The translations under genes were made by a program, and so were the position numbers. Below are positions 10,820-20,211 of a DNA stretch of 64,000 bases, piece by piece; the stretch's first letter is position 1; the number at the start of each line of letters is the position of its first letter. Under the pieces are notes generated by a model, which saw nothing but the letters and a program-made list of their open reading frames with translations, did not search any database and had not been told where the DNA came from. The DNA comes from Burkholderia thailandensis E264. Lineage in GTDB: Bacteria; Pseudomonadota; Gammaproteobacteria; Burkholderiales; Burkholderiaceae. The stretch covers positions 2,604,001 through 2,668,000 of the forward strand of contig NC_007650.1 in NCBI RefSeq assembly GCF_000012365.1. The letters run 5' to 3'.

Positions 10820-11575
10820 ATGCCACACGACGATCCGACGACGACGCCCCCCGACGCGCCCGCGCCGCGCGCCCGGACGAAAGCGGCGCGCGCGCCGAGC
10901 CGCGCGCGCAAGGCGCACATCCGCGAGCTGAACGAGGCGCACCTGCTCGCGTGCGCGGAAGCGGTGTTCGCCGAGCGCGGCTTCGAGGGCGCGAGCACCG
11001 CGCTGATCGCCGAGCGCGCCGGGCTGCCGAAGGCGAACCTGCACTATTACTTCCCGACGAAGCTCGCGCTGTACCGGCGCGTGCTCGACGACCTGCTCGA
11101 GGACTGGCACGCCGCCGCCGACAGCTTCGACGTCGGCGACGATCCGGTCGCCGCGCTCGGCGGCTACGTGCGCGCGAAGATGGCGCTGTCGCGCGAGCGG
11201 CCGCTCGGCTCGAAGGTATGGGCGAACGAGATCATCAGCGGGGCGACGCACATGCAGGACCTGCTGCTCGAGCGCGTGAAGCCGTGGATGGATACGCGGA
11301 TCGCGCTGATCGAGCGCTGGATCGCGCGCGGGCTCGTCGCGCCGGTCGAACCGAAGACGCTGCTCTACATGATCTGGGCGACGACCCAGCACTACGCGGA
11401 CTTCGACGCGCAGATCGTCGCGCTGTCCGGCAAGCGTGCGCTGTCGGCGAAGGCATTCGATGCGACGACCGACGAAGTCGTGCGGCTGGTCCTGCGCGCC
11501 TGCGGCGCGCGGTCGCCGGATGCACCGGATGCGCCGGATGCGCCGGATGCGCCGGATGCGCCGGAGCGGGCGTAG
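10820..11575 (+). CDS. TetR-family regulator, RutR-like
   Basis: A 251-residue TetR-type repressor. The DNA-binding domain (about residues 35-85) ends with GLPKANLHYYFPTK, and the C-terminal domain carries the WANEIISGATHMQ segment typical of the RutR/YcdC branch, which in E. coli senses pyrimidines. No rut or pyrimidine genes lie nearby, so the ligand is unknown. The N-terminal 30 residues are proline/alanine/arginine-rich and probably disordered. The C-terminus is a PDA repeat encoded by a 9-bp tandem repeat, so tail length probably varies between strains. Confidence 0.8.
   Translation: MPHDDPTTTPPDAPAPRARTKAARAPSRARKAHIRELNEAHLLACAEAVFAERGFEGASTALIAERAGLPKANLHYYFPTKLALYRRVLDDLLEDWHAAADSFDVGDDPVAALGGYVRAKMALSRERPLGSKVWANEIISGATHMQDLLLERVKPWMDTRIALIERWIARGLVAPVEPKTLLYMIWATTQHYADFDAQIVALSGKRALSAKAFDATTDEVVRLVLRACGARSPDAPDAPDAPDAPDAPERA
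11516..11565 (+). repeat. 9-bp tandem repeat (five units plus part)
   Basis: The unit CCGGATGCG (first copy CCGGATGCA) is repeated five times from 11516, followed by CCGGA. It lies in the last codons of the TetR gene and adds Pro-Asp-Ala triplets without shifting the frame. Confidence 0.95.
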
Positions 11576-11854
11576 GGGGCGGCGCGGCAGGCCGCGAAGG
11601 CACGAGATTCGGGTGTCGGCTTTAGCTTTAGCTTTGGCTGAGGCTTTAGCCGCGGACGCAGCTTCGCCCCCAAGCTTCCGGCATTATCTTCTGCCGCGGG
11701 CGACATGCTCCGGCCGCCAAGCACGCCTCGAAGCTCGGCGCCAAGGGCGAAGACTGGCCGCCGTCGTCCGATCGGCCGTCTTGTTTTTCCTTTCCCCGTC
11801 GCGCGCGCCGCGGATCATGCCCGCACCGCCCCGCCGCCGTCCGCCGCCCGGGCC
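11576..11854. other. Intergenic stretch with short GCTTTA-type repeats
   Basis: No gene is seen. Around 11620-11650 there are imperfect direct repeats of GCTTTA/GCTTTG separated by a few bases. Nothing else recognisable. Confidence 0.5.
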
Positions 11855-12220
11855 TCAATCGGCCGCTTCCGCCGCCGTCTCGCGCAGCATTCCGACCGCG
11901 ACGAGCGACACGATCACGCACGCGGCCACGTAAGCGGCCGGCGCGAGCTTGCTGCCCGTCACGCGCACGAGCCACGTCGCGACGAGTTGCGCGGTGCCGC
12001 CGAACAGCGTCACCGCGAGCGCATAGGCGATCGAGATGCCCGTCGCACGCACGCGGCGCGGAAACGATTCGCACATCAGCGCGAACTCCGACGCCGAGCC
12101 CATCGAATAGAACAGCGGCATCAGCGCGGTGAGCGGCATCACGACCGCGAGCGACGGATAACGGTTCATCAGCGCGAACGCCGGAAACAGCAGCGCGACG
12201 AGCACGCCGCGCGCGGTGAT
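11855..12220 (-). pseudogene. MFS transporter, C-terminal remnant
   Basis: About 120 C-terminal residues of a metabolite:H+ symporter-type major facilitator (ShiA/ProP-like) remain. Hydrophobic helices SLAVVMPLTALMPLFYSMG and ISIAYALAVTLFGGTAQLV are visible, with the cytoplasmic loop CESFPRRVRATG that marks the family. The first eight or so helices are absent: at about 12210-12222 the sequence turns abruptly into a LysR gene on the other strand. The fragment cannot form a transporter. Confidence 0.75.
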
Positions 12221-12788
12221 GAGGTTCCGCGCGGCGATGCCGCGCGTGAGCCTGTCGCTCGAGGAAGTGACGGTGCCCGACGCGCTCGCGCGGCTGCGCA
12301 ACGGCGCGCTCGACATCGCCGCGATCCACCACATCCCCGCGCTCGAGCGCGACTTCGCGCAATCGCCGCTGTGCTCGACCCCGTTCGTCGTCGCGATGCG
12401 CGAAGGCCATCCGCTCGCGGGCGCGCGGCGGCTCGCCGAACTGCTCGACGCCGAGTGGATCGTCACGGTCGGCGCCGATCAGTTCCCGCACAGCGTGATG
12501 ATGTCGATGTTCAACGCGCACGGCCTGCCGCTGCCGCAGCGGCTGCTGCGCGCGCCGTCGTCGTTCGCGGTGACGCTCGGCCTCGTCGCGCGCTCGGACG
12601 TGATCGGCTGCTTCACGAAGCCGCTCGCGGCGATGGTCGCGCCGCTCGGCATCCGCGCCGCGCACCTCGACGACATGCTGCCGAGCTACGATCTGTCGAT
12701 CCTCTCGCGCCGCGATCTGCTGCCGACGCCGGCCGTCGCGCAGTTCGTCGCGTGCCTGCGGCAGGCGGCCGACGAAACGTTGACATAA
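12213..12788 (+). pseudogene. LysR regulator, C-terminal remnant
   Basis: About 190 residues of a LysR effector-binding domain are open from 12216 (MRFRAAMPRVSLSLEEVTV, then ALARLRNGALDIAAIHH and VVAMREGHPLAGARRL). The N-terminal helix-turn-helix and linker helix are missing; the reading runs straight into the opposite-strand MFS fragment. An ATG at 12216 could allow translation of an effector domain alone, but this would not bind DNA. Confidence 0.75.
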
Positions 12789-13009
12789 ATCATTCCCCAA
12801 CCGGCAACGGCGCGCCGCGCCGCGCAAGCCGCCGCGACGCTTGCCCGATCGCTATCGGGGCTTCCACTAAGCAGCCTCGGGCTATTTTGTCTTGGTAATC
12901 TTGGCGCACCGTTCGTCCCGCACCGGACGAGGGCACCAGTCAGCCCGGCCGCAGCCGGGCCGAAGCGCACTGCGGCACGACCGCGCGCAACCATCGAACT
13001 ACACGAGGA

Positions 13010-13798
13010 ATGACAGTGAAAAAAATCTTGGCGGCTTTGACCGTGGCCCTGCTGGCGGTGTCGGCAGGCGGCGTGCAGGCGAAGGACTGGTCGACGATCC
13101 GCTTCGGCGTCGACGCGAGCTACCCGCCCTTCGAATCGAAAGGCCCGGACGGCAAGGTGGTCGGCTTCGACGTCGATCTCGGCAACGAGATCTGCAAGCG
13201 AGTGAAAGCCAAGTGTGTGTGGATCGAGAACGACTTCGACGGCATGATCCCGGCGCTGAAGGCGCGCAAGTTCGACGGCGTGCTGTCGTCGATGTCGATG
13301 ACGCCGCAGCGCGAAGAGCAGATCGCGTTCTCGTCGAAGCTGTTCAACACGCCGACGCGCCTCGTCACGAAGAAGGGCGCGAACCTGATGCCCACGGCCG
13401 AATCGCTCAAGGGCAAGACGGTCGGCGTCGAGCAGGGCACGATTCAGGAAACCTACGCGAAGGTCCACTGGGCGCCGAAGGGCGTGAACATCCAGCCGTA
13501 CCAGAACCAGGACCAGGTCTACGCCGACCTGATCGCGGGCCGCCTCGACGCGGCGCTGCAAGACGCGGTGCAGGCCGACATCGGCTTCCTGAAGACGCCG
13601 CGCGGCAAGGATTTCGCGTTCGCCGGCTCGGACCTCAACGATCCGAAGACGCTCGGCGAAGGCGCGGGCATCGGCTTGCGCAAGGAAGACACCGATCTGA
13701 AGGCGAAGATCGACAAGGCGATCGCCGACATGCGCAAGGACGGCACGTACGACAAGATCGCGAAGAAGTATTTCGACTTCGACGTTTACGGCAAGTAA
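13010..13798 (+). CDS. Periplasmic basic-amino-acid binding protein (ArgT/HisJ type)
   Basis: A 262-residue solute-binding protein of a polar-amino-acid ABC importer. The signal peptide MTVKKILAALTVALLAVSA ends near QA-KD, and the mature part begins STIRFGVDASYPPFES, the hallmark of lysine/arginine/ornithine/histidine binders. GFDVDLGNEICKR, SSMSMTPQREEQIAFS and TVGVEQGTIQETY are further family motifs. No permease or ATPase gene is adjacent, so it must work with components encoded elsewhere. The gene follows a 220-bp leader and is closed by a strong terminator. Confidence 0.85.
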   Translation: MTVKKILAALTVALLAVSAGGVQAKDWSTIRFGVDASYPPFESKGPDGKVVGFDVDLGNEICKRVKAKCVWIENDFDGMIPALKARKFDGVLSSMSMTPQREEQIAFSSKLFNTPTRLVTKKGANLMPTAESLKGKTVGVEQGTIQETYAKVHWAPKGVNIQPYQNQDQVYADLIAGRLDAALQDAVQADIGFLKTPRGKDFAFAGSDLNDPKTLGEGAGIGLRKEDTDLKAKIDKAIADMRKDGTYDKIAKKYFDFDVYGK

Positions 13799-13845
13799 GC
13801 CGGCGGCCGGCGTGCCGCCTCAGGCGCGCCGCGGCCGCGGCGGCA

Positions 13846-13880
13846 ACGGGCTTCGCTTCGCGGCGAAGCCCGTTTTTTTT
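13846..13880 (+). terminator. Rho-independent terminator after the binding-protein gene
   Basis: Perfect 11-bp stem ACGGGCTTCGC / GCGAAGCCCGT with a 6-nt loop, followed by a run of T residues (13873-13880), 48 bp after the stop codon. Confidence 0.9.
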
Positions 13881-13984
13881 GACTTGCTTGCCATGCGCTT
13901 ACCGCTCGCAGCCGCCCGGCCGGCATCGTGCGATGTCCCCCGCCGGCCAGGCGCCGCCCGTCGGCCAACCGGCCGGCCACGCCG

Positions 13985-16096
13985 CTACGCGGCCTCGAGC
14001 AGTTCGCGCATGAACGCCTCGAAGCCCGGCAGCACGCGCAGGTTGCCGTAGCCGCTGATGTGATCGCCGTCGAAAAACAGCGGCCGCGCGCCGTCGTACG
14101 CGGAGCACGCCTTTTCGCCGCACAAAAGCGGCAGCGGGTCCCACACATGAACGTCCGGCACCTGCGCCGCGATCCGCGCGTACGCCGCCAGCACGGGCGC
14201 CCTCAGCGCGTCGATCTCGCCGCGGCTCACGAGCGGGCCGCGCGCGCAGATCGCGTTGCCGCGATTGAACCAGTCAGAGCAGCGATACGGCACCGTCCGG
14301 AACACGGGCGGCGGCGCTTCCAGCACGATCCGCGCGCCGCTTCGCCCGATGTCGCGCAACTCGGCAATCGCATCCGCGATCGCCCGTTCGCGCACTTGCG
14401 CAGCCTCGCGGCCGAACGACAGCCGATGCGCGTCGTCGCCGACGAACGCCCACTGCGTGACGAAGCGCGGCAGCCGAAGCGACGGGAGAAACACGATGTC
14501 TCCCGGCTCGAGTTTCGACAGCATGTCGCTCTGCGCCGCGCCGCCGTACCGGCGGCACCCGGGATCGCCGCGCTCGCGCCACGGCTGGAGGCTGACGAAC
14601 GGGCAGCCCGCGTTGTTGTACGAATAGACCGTGACGCCCGTGCGCACGACGAACTGCTTGAACATGCCCGCATACGCCATCGCGTGCGAATCGCCGATCA
14701 CGAACAGCCGATGCCAGCTTTCCGGCGGCCGCCCGCAGTGCTTGCGCGCGTAGATCCACAGCTTGCCGCCGCTCACGTCGCGATCGTCGACGCCGGCGAC
14801 GCATCCCGGATACGCGGCGTTCGTGGCGATGCCGTACGGATACCAGTCGAGCCGATGCCGCTCGACCGTGCTGAGCGACAACTGCGGCTGCGCGGCGGCC
14901 ATCATCGTCGCGAGCGCCGCGCCCGCCGCCGTAGCGCACGCTCCCCACGCGAGCACGGCGAAGCGCGCCGCCGCGCCGCGCCGCAACGGCGTCTCGACGA
15001 AACGGTATGACGCCATCGCCAGCCCGACCGCGACGAGCAGCGCGCTCGCCTTGCTGCCCGCCGAATCGAGCCCGGCCGTCCAGCGGAACACGACGAACAC
15101 CGGCCAATGCCACAGATAGAGCGAATACGAAATCCTGCCGACGAACCGCAGCGCCGGATGCTCGAGCAGCGCGCGGATCGGGCCCGCATGCGCGCGCCCG
15201 TACAGCAGGCCGAGCAGTCCCAGCGTGCCGGCGACGGGCGCGATCGCGCCGGGAAACGGATAAAGCGCCGGTTTCGATGCGACGAATCCGGCCAGCACCG
15301 CAACCGCCGACGCCCACACGCCCGCTTCGATCCCGAAGGCCGCCGCCGACCGCGCCGCCGGCTTGCCCGCCGAGCGGCCGAAGCGCGCGACGCACTGATA
15401 CAGCAGCACGCCCGACGCGAGCTCCCAGAAGCGCCCGAAGATCAGGTAGAACGCTTGCGCATGCTTCGCGGGGCCGGCCCAGACGGTCCATGCCAGCGAC
15501 GCGCCAAGCGCCGCCGCGAACAGCGCGCTCGACGCATACCGGCGCTTCCCTCCCGCGAGCCACGCCCAAAACAGCAGCGGAAACAGCAGATAGAACTGCT
15601 CCTCGACGCCGAGCGACCACGTATGCGTGTACGGATTGAACTCCGCCTTCGGCGAAAAATAATCGCCGCCCGGCGCGCCGAGGATCACGTTGCTCAAGCC
15701 GAAGAACGCGAGCAGCCCGGTCGTCCGGTTCCGGTCGCTCAGGTAGGCCGCCGGAATGAAAAGCGCCGAGATCAGCGCGGTCGCGAGCAGGGCCACGACG
15801 AGCGCGGGCAGAATCCGCCGCGCGCGCCGCGCGTAGAAACACAAAAGAAATTGCCCGAACGGCATCGGCCCGCGGTCCGCGACCGACGCGCTCACGACGA
15901 AACCGGAAATCACGAAAAAAATGTCGACGCCGGAAAAGCCGCCCGGCAGCCAGCGCGCGTCCAGGTGATACAGCATGACGGACAGCACCGCCCACGCGCG
16001 CAGACCGTCGATGTAAGGCTGATAGGCGGTTGGTTCCCCGCGCGTGGCGGGCTCGCCGGCCCGGCTGCCCGCCCACGGCAATTCGCTCACTGACAT
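13985..16096 (-). CDS. Membrane acyltransferase of the OafA/YrhL family with SGNH domain
   Basis: A 703-residue, two-domain protein. The N-terminal half is an acyltransferase-3 membrane domain of about ten helices starting with YIDGLRAWAVLSVMLYH, GVDIFFVISGFV and FYARRARRILPALVV. The periplasmic C-terminal half is an SGNH esterase-like domain (LFVIGDSHAMAYAGMFKQF; catalytic His probably in the DGDHISGYGN segment). Such proteins O-acetylate cell-surface glycans, for example LPS O-antigen or exopolysaccharide, by carrying acetyl groups across the inner membrane. The start at 16096 (MSVSELPW) precedes the conserved region closely; the frame is open upstream but without homology. It stands alone, convergent with the binding-protein gene, so its glycan target is unknown. 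Confidence 0.85.
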   Translation of the reverse strand: MSVSELPWAGSRAGEPATRGEPTAYQPYIDGLRAWAVLSVMLYHLDARWLPGGFSGVDIFFVISGFVVSASVADRGPMPFGQFLLCFYARRARRILPALVVALLATALISALFIPAAYLSDRNRTTGLLAFFGLSNVILGAPGGDYFSPKAEFNPYTHTWSLGVEEQFYLLFPLLFWAWLAGGKRRYASSALFAAALGASLAWTVWAGPAKHAQAFYLIFGRFWELASGVLLYQCVARFGRSAGKPAARSAAAFGIEAGVWASAVAVLAGFVASKPALYPFPGAIAPVAGTLGLLGLLYGRAHAGPIRALLEHPALRFVGRISYSLYLWHWPVFVVFRWTAGLDSAGSKASALLVAVGLAMASYRFVETPLRRGAAARFAVLAWGACATAAGAALATMMAAAQPQLSLSTVERHRLDWYPYGIATNAAYPGCVAGVDDRDVSGGKLWIYARKHCGRPPESWHRLFVIGDSHAMAYAGMFKQFVVRTGVTVYSYNNAGCPFVSLQPWRERGDPGCRRYGGAAQSDMLSKLEPGDIVFLPSLRLPRFVTQWAFVGDDAHRLSFGREAAQVRERAIADAIAELRDIGRSGARIVLEAPPPVFRTVPYRCSDWFNRGNAICARGPLVSRGEIDALRAPVLAAYARIAAQVPDVHVWDPLPLLCGEKACSAYDGARPLFFDGDHISGYGNLRVLPGFEAFMRELLEAA

Positions 16097-16366
16097 AGGA
16101 TCGATCCTCGGCGCGAGCCTGAGTCGCGCGCGCTCGCGCGACGAAAAAAAATCGACGTCCCCACACGTGCCGCGGCAAACAGTGTATCGATAAAAAAATC
16201 GTGATGATTTTGTTCCGGCGCATGCCCAGCTTCGACGCAAGTCATTGATCGAGCGGGAAAACCGCAATCGGCCGGCACAGGTTTGGTGCGGCCGCGACGA
16301 TCCACGTACAATCGTTCATTCACCGACATCGAACGACGCGCGGCGGCTGCGCCGCTGTCTCCCATC

Positions 16367-17482
16367 ATGCAAACGCACACCCATCCGCTGATCTCGCCGG
16401 CCGTCGGCACGGCGCGCCACATCACGAGTTTTCATTACGGCCCGCGCGGCGGGAAGAAGGTGTACATCCAGGCGTCGCTGCACGCGGACGAACTGCCCGG
16501 CATGCTCGTCGCGACGCTGCTGCGCCGCAAGCTCGCGGCGCTCGAGGCGGCGGGCAAGCTGCGCGACGAGATCGTCGTCGTGCCGGTCGCGAATCCGATC
16601 GGCCTCGCGCAGCACGTATTCGGCGATCATCTCGGCCGCTTCGAGCTCGGCTCGATGCAGAACTTCAACCGCAATTTCCACGATCTCGCCGCGCTCGTGA
16701 TCCCGCGCATCGAAGGGCATCTCACGCACGACGCGAACGCGAACCTCGCCGCCGTGCGACGCGCGATGGGCGAGGCGCTCGACGAGCAGAAGCCGCGCAC
16801 CGAGCTCGAATCGCAGCGGCTCGCGCTGCAGCGGCTGTCGTACGACGCCGACATCGTGCTCGATCTGCACTGCGACTGCGACGCGGTGATGCACATCTAC
16901 ACGAATCCGGACCTGTGGGAAGACGTCGAGCCGCTGTCGCGCTATCTGGGCGCGAAGGCGTCGCTGCTCGCGCTGAATTCGGTCGGCAATCCGTTCGACG
17001 AGATCCACAGCTTCTGCTGGTCCGAGCTGCGCCAGCGCTTCGGCGAGCGCCATCCGATTCCGAACGGCACGATCTCGGTGACGGTCGAGCTGCGCAGCGA
17101 GCGCGACGTGTCGTACGAGCTCGCCGAGCACGACGCGCAGGCGCTCATCGAATATCTGACGCTGCGCGGCGCGATCGACGGCACGCCCGCGCCGCAGCCG
17201 CCGCTCGAATTCGCGGCGACGCCGCTCGCGGGCACCGATCCGCTCGTCGCGCCGGTGTCGGGGGTGATCGTGTTCCGCACGCCGGTCGGCGTGTGGATCG
17301 ACGCGGGCCAGGACGTGGCCGACATCGTCGATCCGCTGACCGATCGCGTCGTCACGCTCAAGAGCAGCGTGTCCGGCGTGCTGTACGCGCGGCAGATCGC
17401 GCGTTTCGCGACGGCCGGGATGGAAGTCGCGCGGATCGCCGGCGCGACGCCGATCCGCGCCGGGTCGCTGCTGTCGGCCTGA
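16367..17482 (+). CDS. Succinylglutamate desuccinylase/aspartoacylase-family zinc hydrolase
   Basis: A 371-residue M14-type amidohydrolase. The metal-binding residues are visible as ASLHADELPG (H-x2-E) and VLDLHCD (His); NFNRNFHDL and SVTVELRSERDV are also conserved. It would hydrolyse an N-acyl amino acid in the cytoplasm. The C-terminal 90 residues form a small beta domain resembling a biotinyl/lipoyl fold (LVAPVSGVIVFRTPVGVW...), common in this subfamily. The start at 16367 (MQTHTHPL) matches family N-termini. AstE proper is shorter and clusters with ast genes, absent here, so the exact substrate is open. Confidence 0.75.
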   Translation: MQTHTHPLISPAVGTARHITSFHYGPRGGKKVYIQASLHADELPGMLVATLLRRKLAALEAAGKLRDEIVVVPVANPIGLAQHVFGDHLGRFELGSMQNFNRNFHDLAALVIPRIEGHLTHDANANLAAVRRAMGEALDEQKPRTELESQRLALQRLSYDADIVLDLHCDCDAVMHIYTNPDLWEDVEPLSRYLGAKASLLALNSVGNPFDEIHSFCWSELRQRFGERHPIPNGTISVTVELRSERDVSYELAEHDAQALIEYLTLRGAIDGTPAPQPPLEFAATPLAGTDPLVAPVSGVIVFRTPVGVWIDAGQDVADIVDPLTDRVVTLKSSVSGVLYARQIARFATAGMEVARIAGATPIRAGSLLSA

Positions 17483-17603
17483 GCGGCCGGCGGCCCGCAT
17501 CGAGCGGGCCGCGCCCAGCCGCTCTCGCCCGCTCTTACCCGCTCTTACCGTCTCTCGCCAACCGAAGCGCGCGCGACACCGCACGCACTCAAAACACGCA
17601 CTC

Positions 17604-17630
17604 AAAAAAAACGCCCGCGCGAAGCGGGCG
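17604..17630 (-). terminator. Terminator after metQ
   Basis: On the minus strand CGCCCGC...GCGGGCG (stem 17612-17618 with 17624-17630, 5-nt loop) is followed by eight T residues. It may also serve the aspartoacylase-like gene from the other side, although the T-run is on the minus strand only. Confidence 0.75.
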
Positions 17631-17743
17631 AATCGCCATTCGAATGTGTCGATATGAGCGTGCGCGCCGCGCCGGGCCAAGCCCCGCGCGACGCGCTGCC
17701 TCGGGCGCACGCAGCGCGCCGCCCACCCCTGTCGGCCTTTTCG

Positions 17744-18553
17744 TCAGAATGCCGGAACGATCGCGCCGTTGAATTTCGTTTCGATGAACTTGCGCACGTC
17801 GTCCGATTCGTACGCGGCGACGAGCTTCCTCACCCACGGCTTGTCCTTGTCCTGCGCGCGCACCGCGATCAGGTTCGCATACGGTCCCTTCGGTTCCTCG
17901 GTCGCGATCGCGTCCCTCACCGGCGACAGCCCCGCCTTCACCGCGTAGTCGGTATTGATCGACGCCGCGTCGAGATCCGGCAGCGCGCGCGGCAATTGCG
18001 CGGCATCGAGCTCGACGAGCTTGATCTTCCTCGGATTCTCGACGACGTCGAGCGGCGTCGCGTTCACGCCGTTCGCGCCGACGCCCGGCTTGAGCTTGAC
18101 GATGCCGTACTTCTGCAGCAGCAACAGCGCGCGGTTGCCGTTCGACGGATCGTTCTGAATCCCGACTTTCGCGCCGGCCGGCAGATCCTTCAGCGACTTG
18201 AGCCTGTTCGAATAGAAGCCCATCGGCGACGTGTACGTGAGCCCGACGTTCACGATCTTGTAGCCGCGCTGCCTGATCTGGCTGTCGAGGAACGGCTGGT
18301 GCTGAAAGCCGTTCGCGTCGAGGTCGCCCGCGTCTAGCGCGGCGTTCGGCTGCACGTAATCGTTGAATTCGATCACCTTGATCGCGAGCCCGTCGCGCGC
18401 CGCGACCTTCGTCACTTCCGCCCAGATCTGCGCGTCGGGCCCGCTCATCGTGCCGATCCGCAGCGCCGGGCCGTCCGCATGCGCGAGCGTCGCGGCGATC
18501 GCAAGCACGGCGCCGCCGGCCGCCCGGCGGATGATCGAAGCAAATCGTTGCAT
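17744..18553 (-). CDS. metQ: D-methionine ABC transporter substrate-binding protein (NlpA family)
   Basis: A 269-residue NlpA/MetQ protein. After a signal peptide (ending ATLAHADG) come LRIGTMSGPDAQIWAEV, IEFNDYVQPNAALDAGDLDAN and FQHQPFLD, the classic MetQ ligand-site segments, and NALPDLDAASINTDYA-like ALPDLDAASINTDYAV. Most MetQ proteins are lipoproteins, but no lipobox cysteine is visible here, so this one may be a soluble periplasmic form. ATG 18553 was chosen because the signal peptide starts there. No metN or metI lies beside it. It is divergent from a porin gene. Confidence 0.85.
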   Translation of the reverse strand: MQRFASIIRRAAGGAVLAIAATLAHADGPALRIGTMSGPDAQIWAEVTKVAARDGLAIKVIEFNDYVQPNAALDAGDLDANGFQHQPFLDSQIRQRGYKIVNVGLTYTSPMGFYSNRLKSLKDLPAGAKVGIQNDPSNGNRALLLLQKYGIVKLKPGVGANGVNATPLDVVENPRKIKLVELDAAQLPRALPDLDAASINTDYAVKAGLSPVRDAIATEEPKGPYANLIAVRAQDKDKPWVRKLVAAYESDDVRKFIETKFNGAIVPAF

Positions 18554-18737
18554 CGTGTGTCCTCGCATCCCGTCATGTGGAAAACGCGCATCGTCGCATG
18601 TGGCGCCGAACGGACAAACCAAGCAATTTTCATACATATATTCCTGCGCCCGGTCAATCAACCGACCAGATCGATATAACGCGACCGGCACAAGTCGCCA
18701 TCATCACGTGTGGCGTGGGCGCGACACATCGTGAACA

Positions 18738-18752
18738 TGACAGCAATTGTCA
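18738..18752. promoter_or_regulatory. Inverted repeat in the metQ-porin divergent region
   Basis: TGACAGCAATTGTCA has 5-bp arms (TGACA/TGTCA) and lies between the divergent metQ and porin genes, about 105 bp before the porin start. It could be an operator; the protein that binds it is unknown. Confidence 0.35.
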
Positions 18753-18856
18753 TATTCATTAAGCGCCCCGTCGATACAGTGCGCTTCCGTTCCCCTTCCA
18801 AACGCCTTAAAGAGCGCCGCGGAACCGCAAACATTCTTACTGCTCGGAGATTTGTC

Positions 18857-20005
18857 TTGAACAAGAAACTGTTGACCACCGCTATCCTCGCCGCAACCGC
18901 AAGCGCGGCCCACGCACAAAGCAGCGTGACGCTGTACGGCCTCATCGACGCCGGCGTCAGCTACGTGAACCACAGCAAGAGCGCGAGCGGCAGCGACAAG
19001 CTCTTCAAATACGACGACGGCATCGCCCAGGGCAGCCGTTGGGGCCTGCGCGGCGCCGAAGACCTCGGCGGCGGCCTGAAGGCGATCTTCGTGCTCGAAA
19101 ACGGCTTCAACAGCGGCAACGGCACGATCGGCCAGGGCGGCGCGATCTTCGGCCGCCAGGCCTATGTCGGCCTGTCGCACAAGGACGCCGGCACGCTGAC
19201 GTTCGGCCGCCAGTACTCGTTCTCGACCGACATCCTCGGCTCGAACTACTCGACGGGCGGCAACACGGTCGCGGGCAACTACGCGTACCACGTGAACGAC
19301 ATCGACCAATTGACGTCGAGCCGCATCAACAACGCCGTGAAGTTCCAGAGCGCGAACTACGCGGGCTTCACGTTCGGCGCGTTGTACGGCTTCTCGAACT
19401 CGACGTCGTTCGCGGGCGCACCGGCGACGACGAACGGCACGACGACGACGCCCGGTTCGTCGCGCGCGTACAGCTTCGGCCTGAACTACGCGAACGGCCC
19501 GATCGGCCTCGGCGCCGCGTACACCGACATCCGCTATCCGGGCCAGGCAGCGCCGGCGTTCACGACCAACATCGCGAACCTGACGATCAGCAACGTGCGC
19601 GACCTGCGCAGCTTCGGCGTCGGCGGCCGCTACATCTGGGGCCCGGCAACCCTCTGGGCGCTGTGGACGAACACGCGCCTCGAGCCGATCACGGGCGGCA
19701 GCACGACGTACAACGCGTACGAAGCGGGCGGCAAGTACGCGTTCACGCCGGCGTTGTCGGCAGGCGTCGGCTACACGTACTCGCGCGTGTCGGGTGCGAA
19801 CTCGGGCCACTGGAACCAGGTCAACGGCGCGCTCGACTACGCGCTCAGCAAGCGCACCGACGTGTACCTGCTCGCGATCTACCAGGAAGCGTCGGGCAAC
19901 AACCTGCAGGCGCAGATCGGCTCGAGCACGAGCTACTTCAACACGTCGGGCACGGGTTCGAAGAACCAGTTCGCCGCGCGCGTCGGTATCCGCCACAAGT
20001 TCTGA
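18857..20005 (+). CDS. Outer-membrane porin (Gram-negative trimeric type)
   Basis: A 382-residue general porin of the Burkholderia/Bordetella OmpC-like family. It starts with TTG at 18857 (ribosome site CGGAGA, 6-nt gap), giving LNKKLLTTAILAATASAAHAQ as the signal peptide, cleaved after AQ. The mature protein begins SSVTLYGLIDAGVSYV, and has GSRWGLRGAEDLGGGLKAIF and the closing aromatic beta-signal QFAARVGIRHKF. Such porins form trimeric 16-stranded channels for small hydrophilic solutes. There is no ATG in a suitable position. A terminator follows 38 bp after the stop, so it is monocistronic. Confidence 0.92.
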   Translation: MNKKLLTTAILAATASAAHAQSSVTLYGLIDAGVSYVNHSKSASGSDKLFKYDDGIAQGSRWGLRGAEDLGGGLKAIFVLENGFNSGNGTIGQGGAIFGRQAYVGLSHKDAGTLTFGRQYSFSTDILGSNYSTGGNTVAGNYAYHVNDIDQLTSSRINNAVKFQSANYAGFTFGALYGFSNSTSFAGAPATTNGTTTTPGSSRAYSFGLNYANGPIGLGAAYTDIRYPGQAAPAFTTNIANLTISNVRDLRSFGVGGRYIWGPATLWALWTNTRLEPITGGSTTYNAYEAGGKYAFTPALSAGVGYTYSRVSGANSGHWNQVNGALDYALSKRTDVYLLAIYQEASGNNLQAQIGSSTSYFNTSGTGSKNQFAARVGIRHKF

Positions 20006-20042
20006 GCATTCGCTCGACAACTCGCGGCACACTACGGCAAGA

Positions 20043-20071
20043 ACGCCCCGCCTCGTGCGGGGCGTTTTTTT
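20043..20071 (+). terminator. Porin terminator
   Basis: CGCCCCGC (20044-20051) and GCGGGGCG (20057-20064) form a perfect 8-bp stem with a 5-nt loop, followed by seven T residues. Confidence 0.92.
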
Positions 20072-20129
20072 GCTGCTTTTAAGTTTCGTTTAATTCTGGG
20101 TTGAGAGGATGCTCACACCCCCCCTGTTG

Positions 20130-20157
20130 GCCGCCTGAGCATCGGCGGCTTTTTTTT
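20130..20157 (+). terminator. Second terminator-like hairpin
   Basis: GCCGCC (20130-20135) pairs with GGCGGC (20144-20149), followed by eight T residues. It lies between the porin terminator and the next small gene and may back up termination or act as an attenuator. Confidence 0.7.
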
Positions 20158-20211
20158 ATCCGGATTGCGGCGGCGAAGACCGTCCAACGCAAGACAGGAT
20201 CGGAGGAAACG

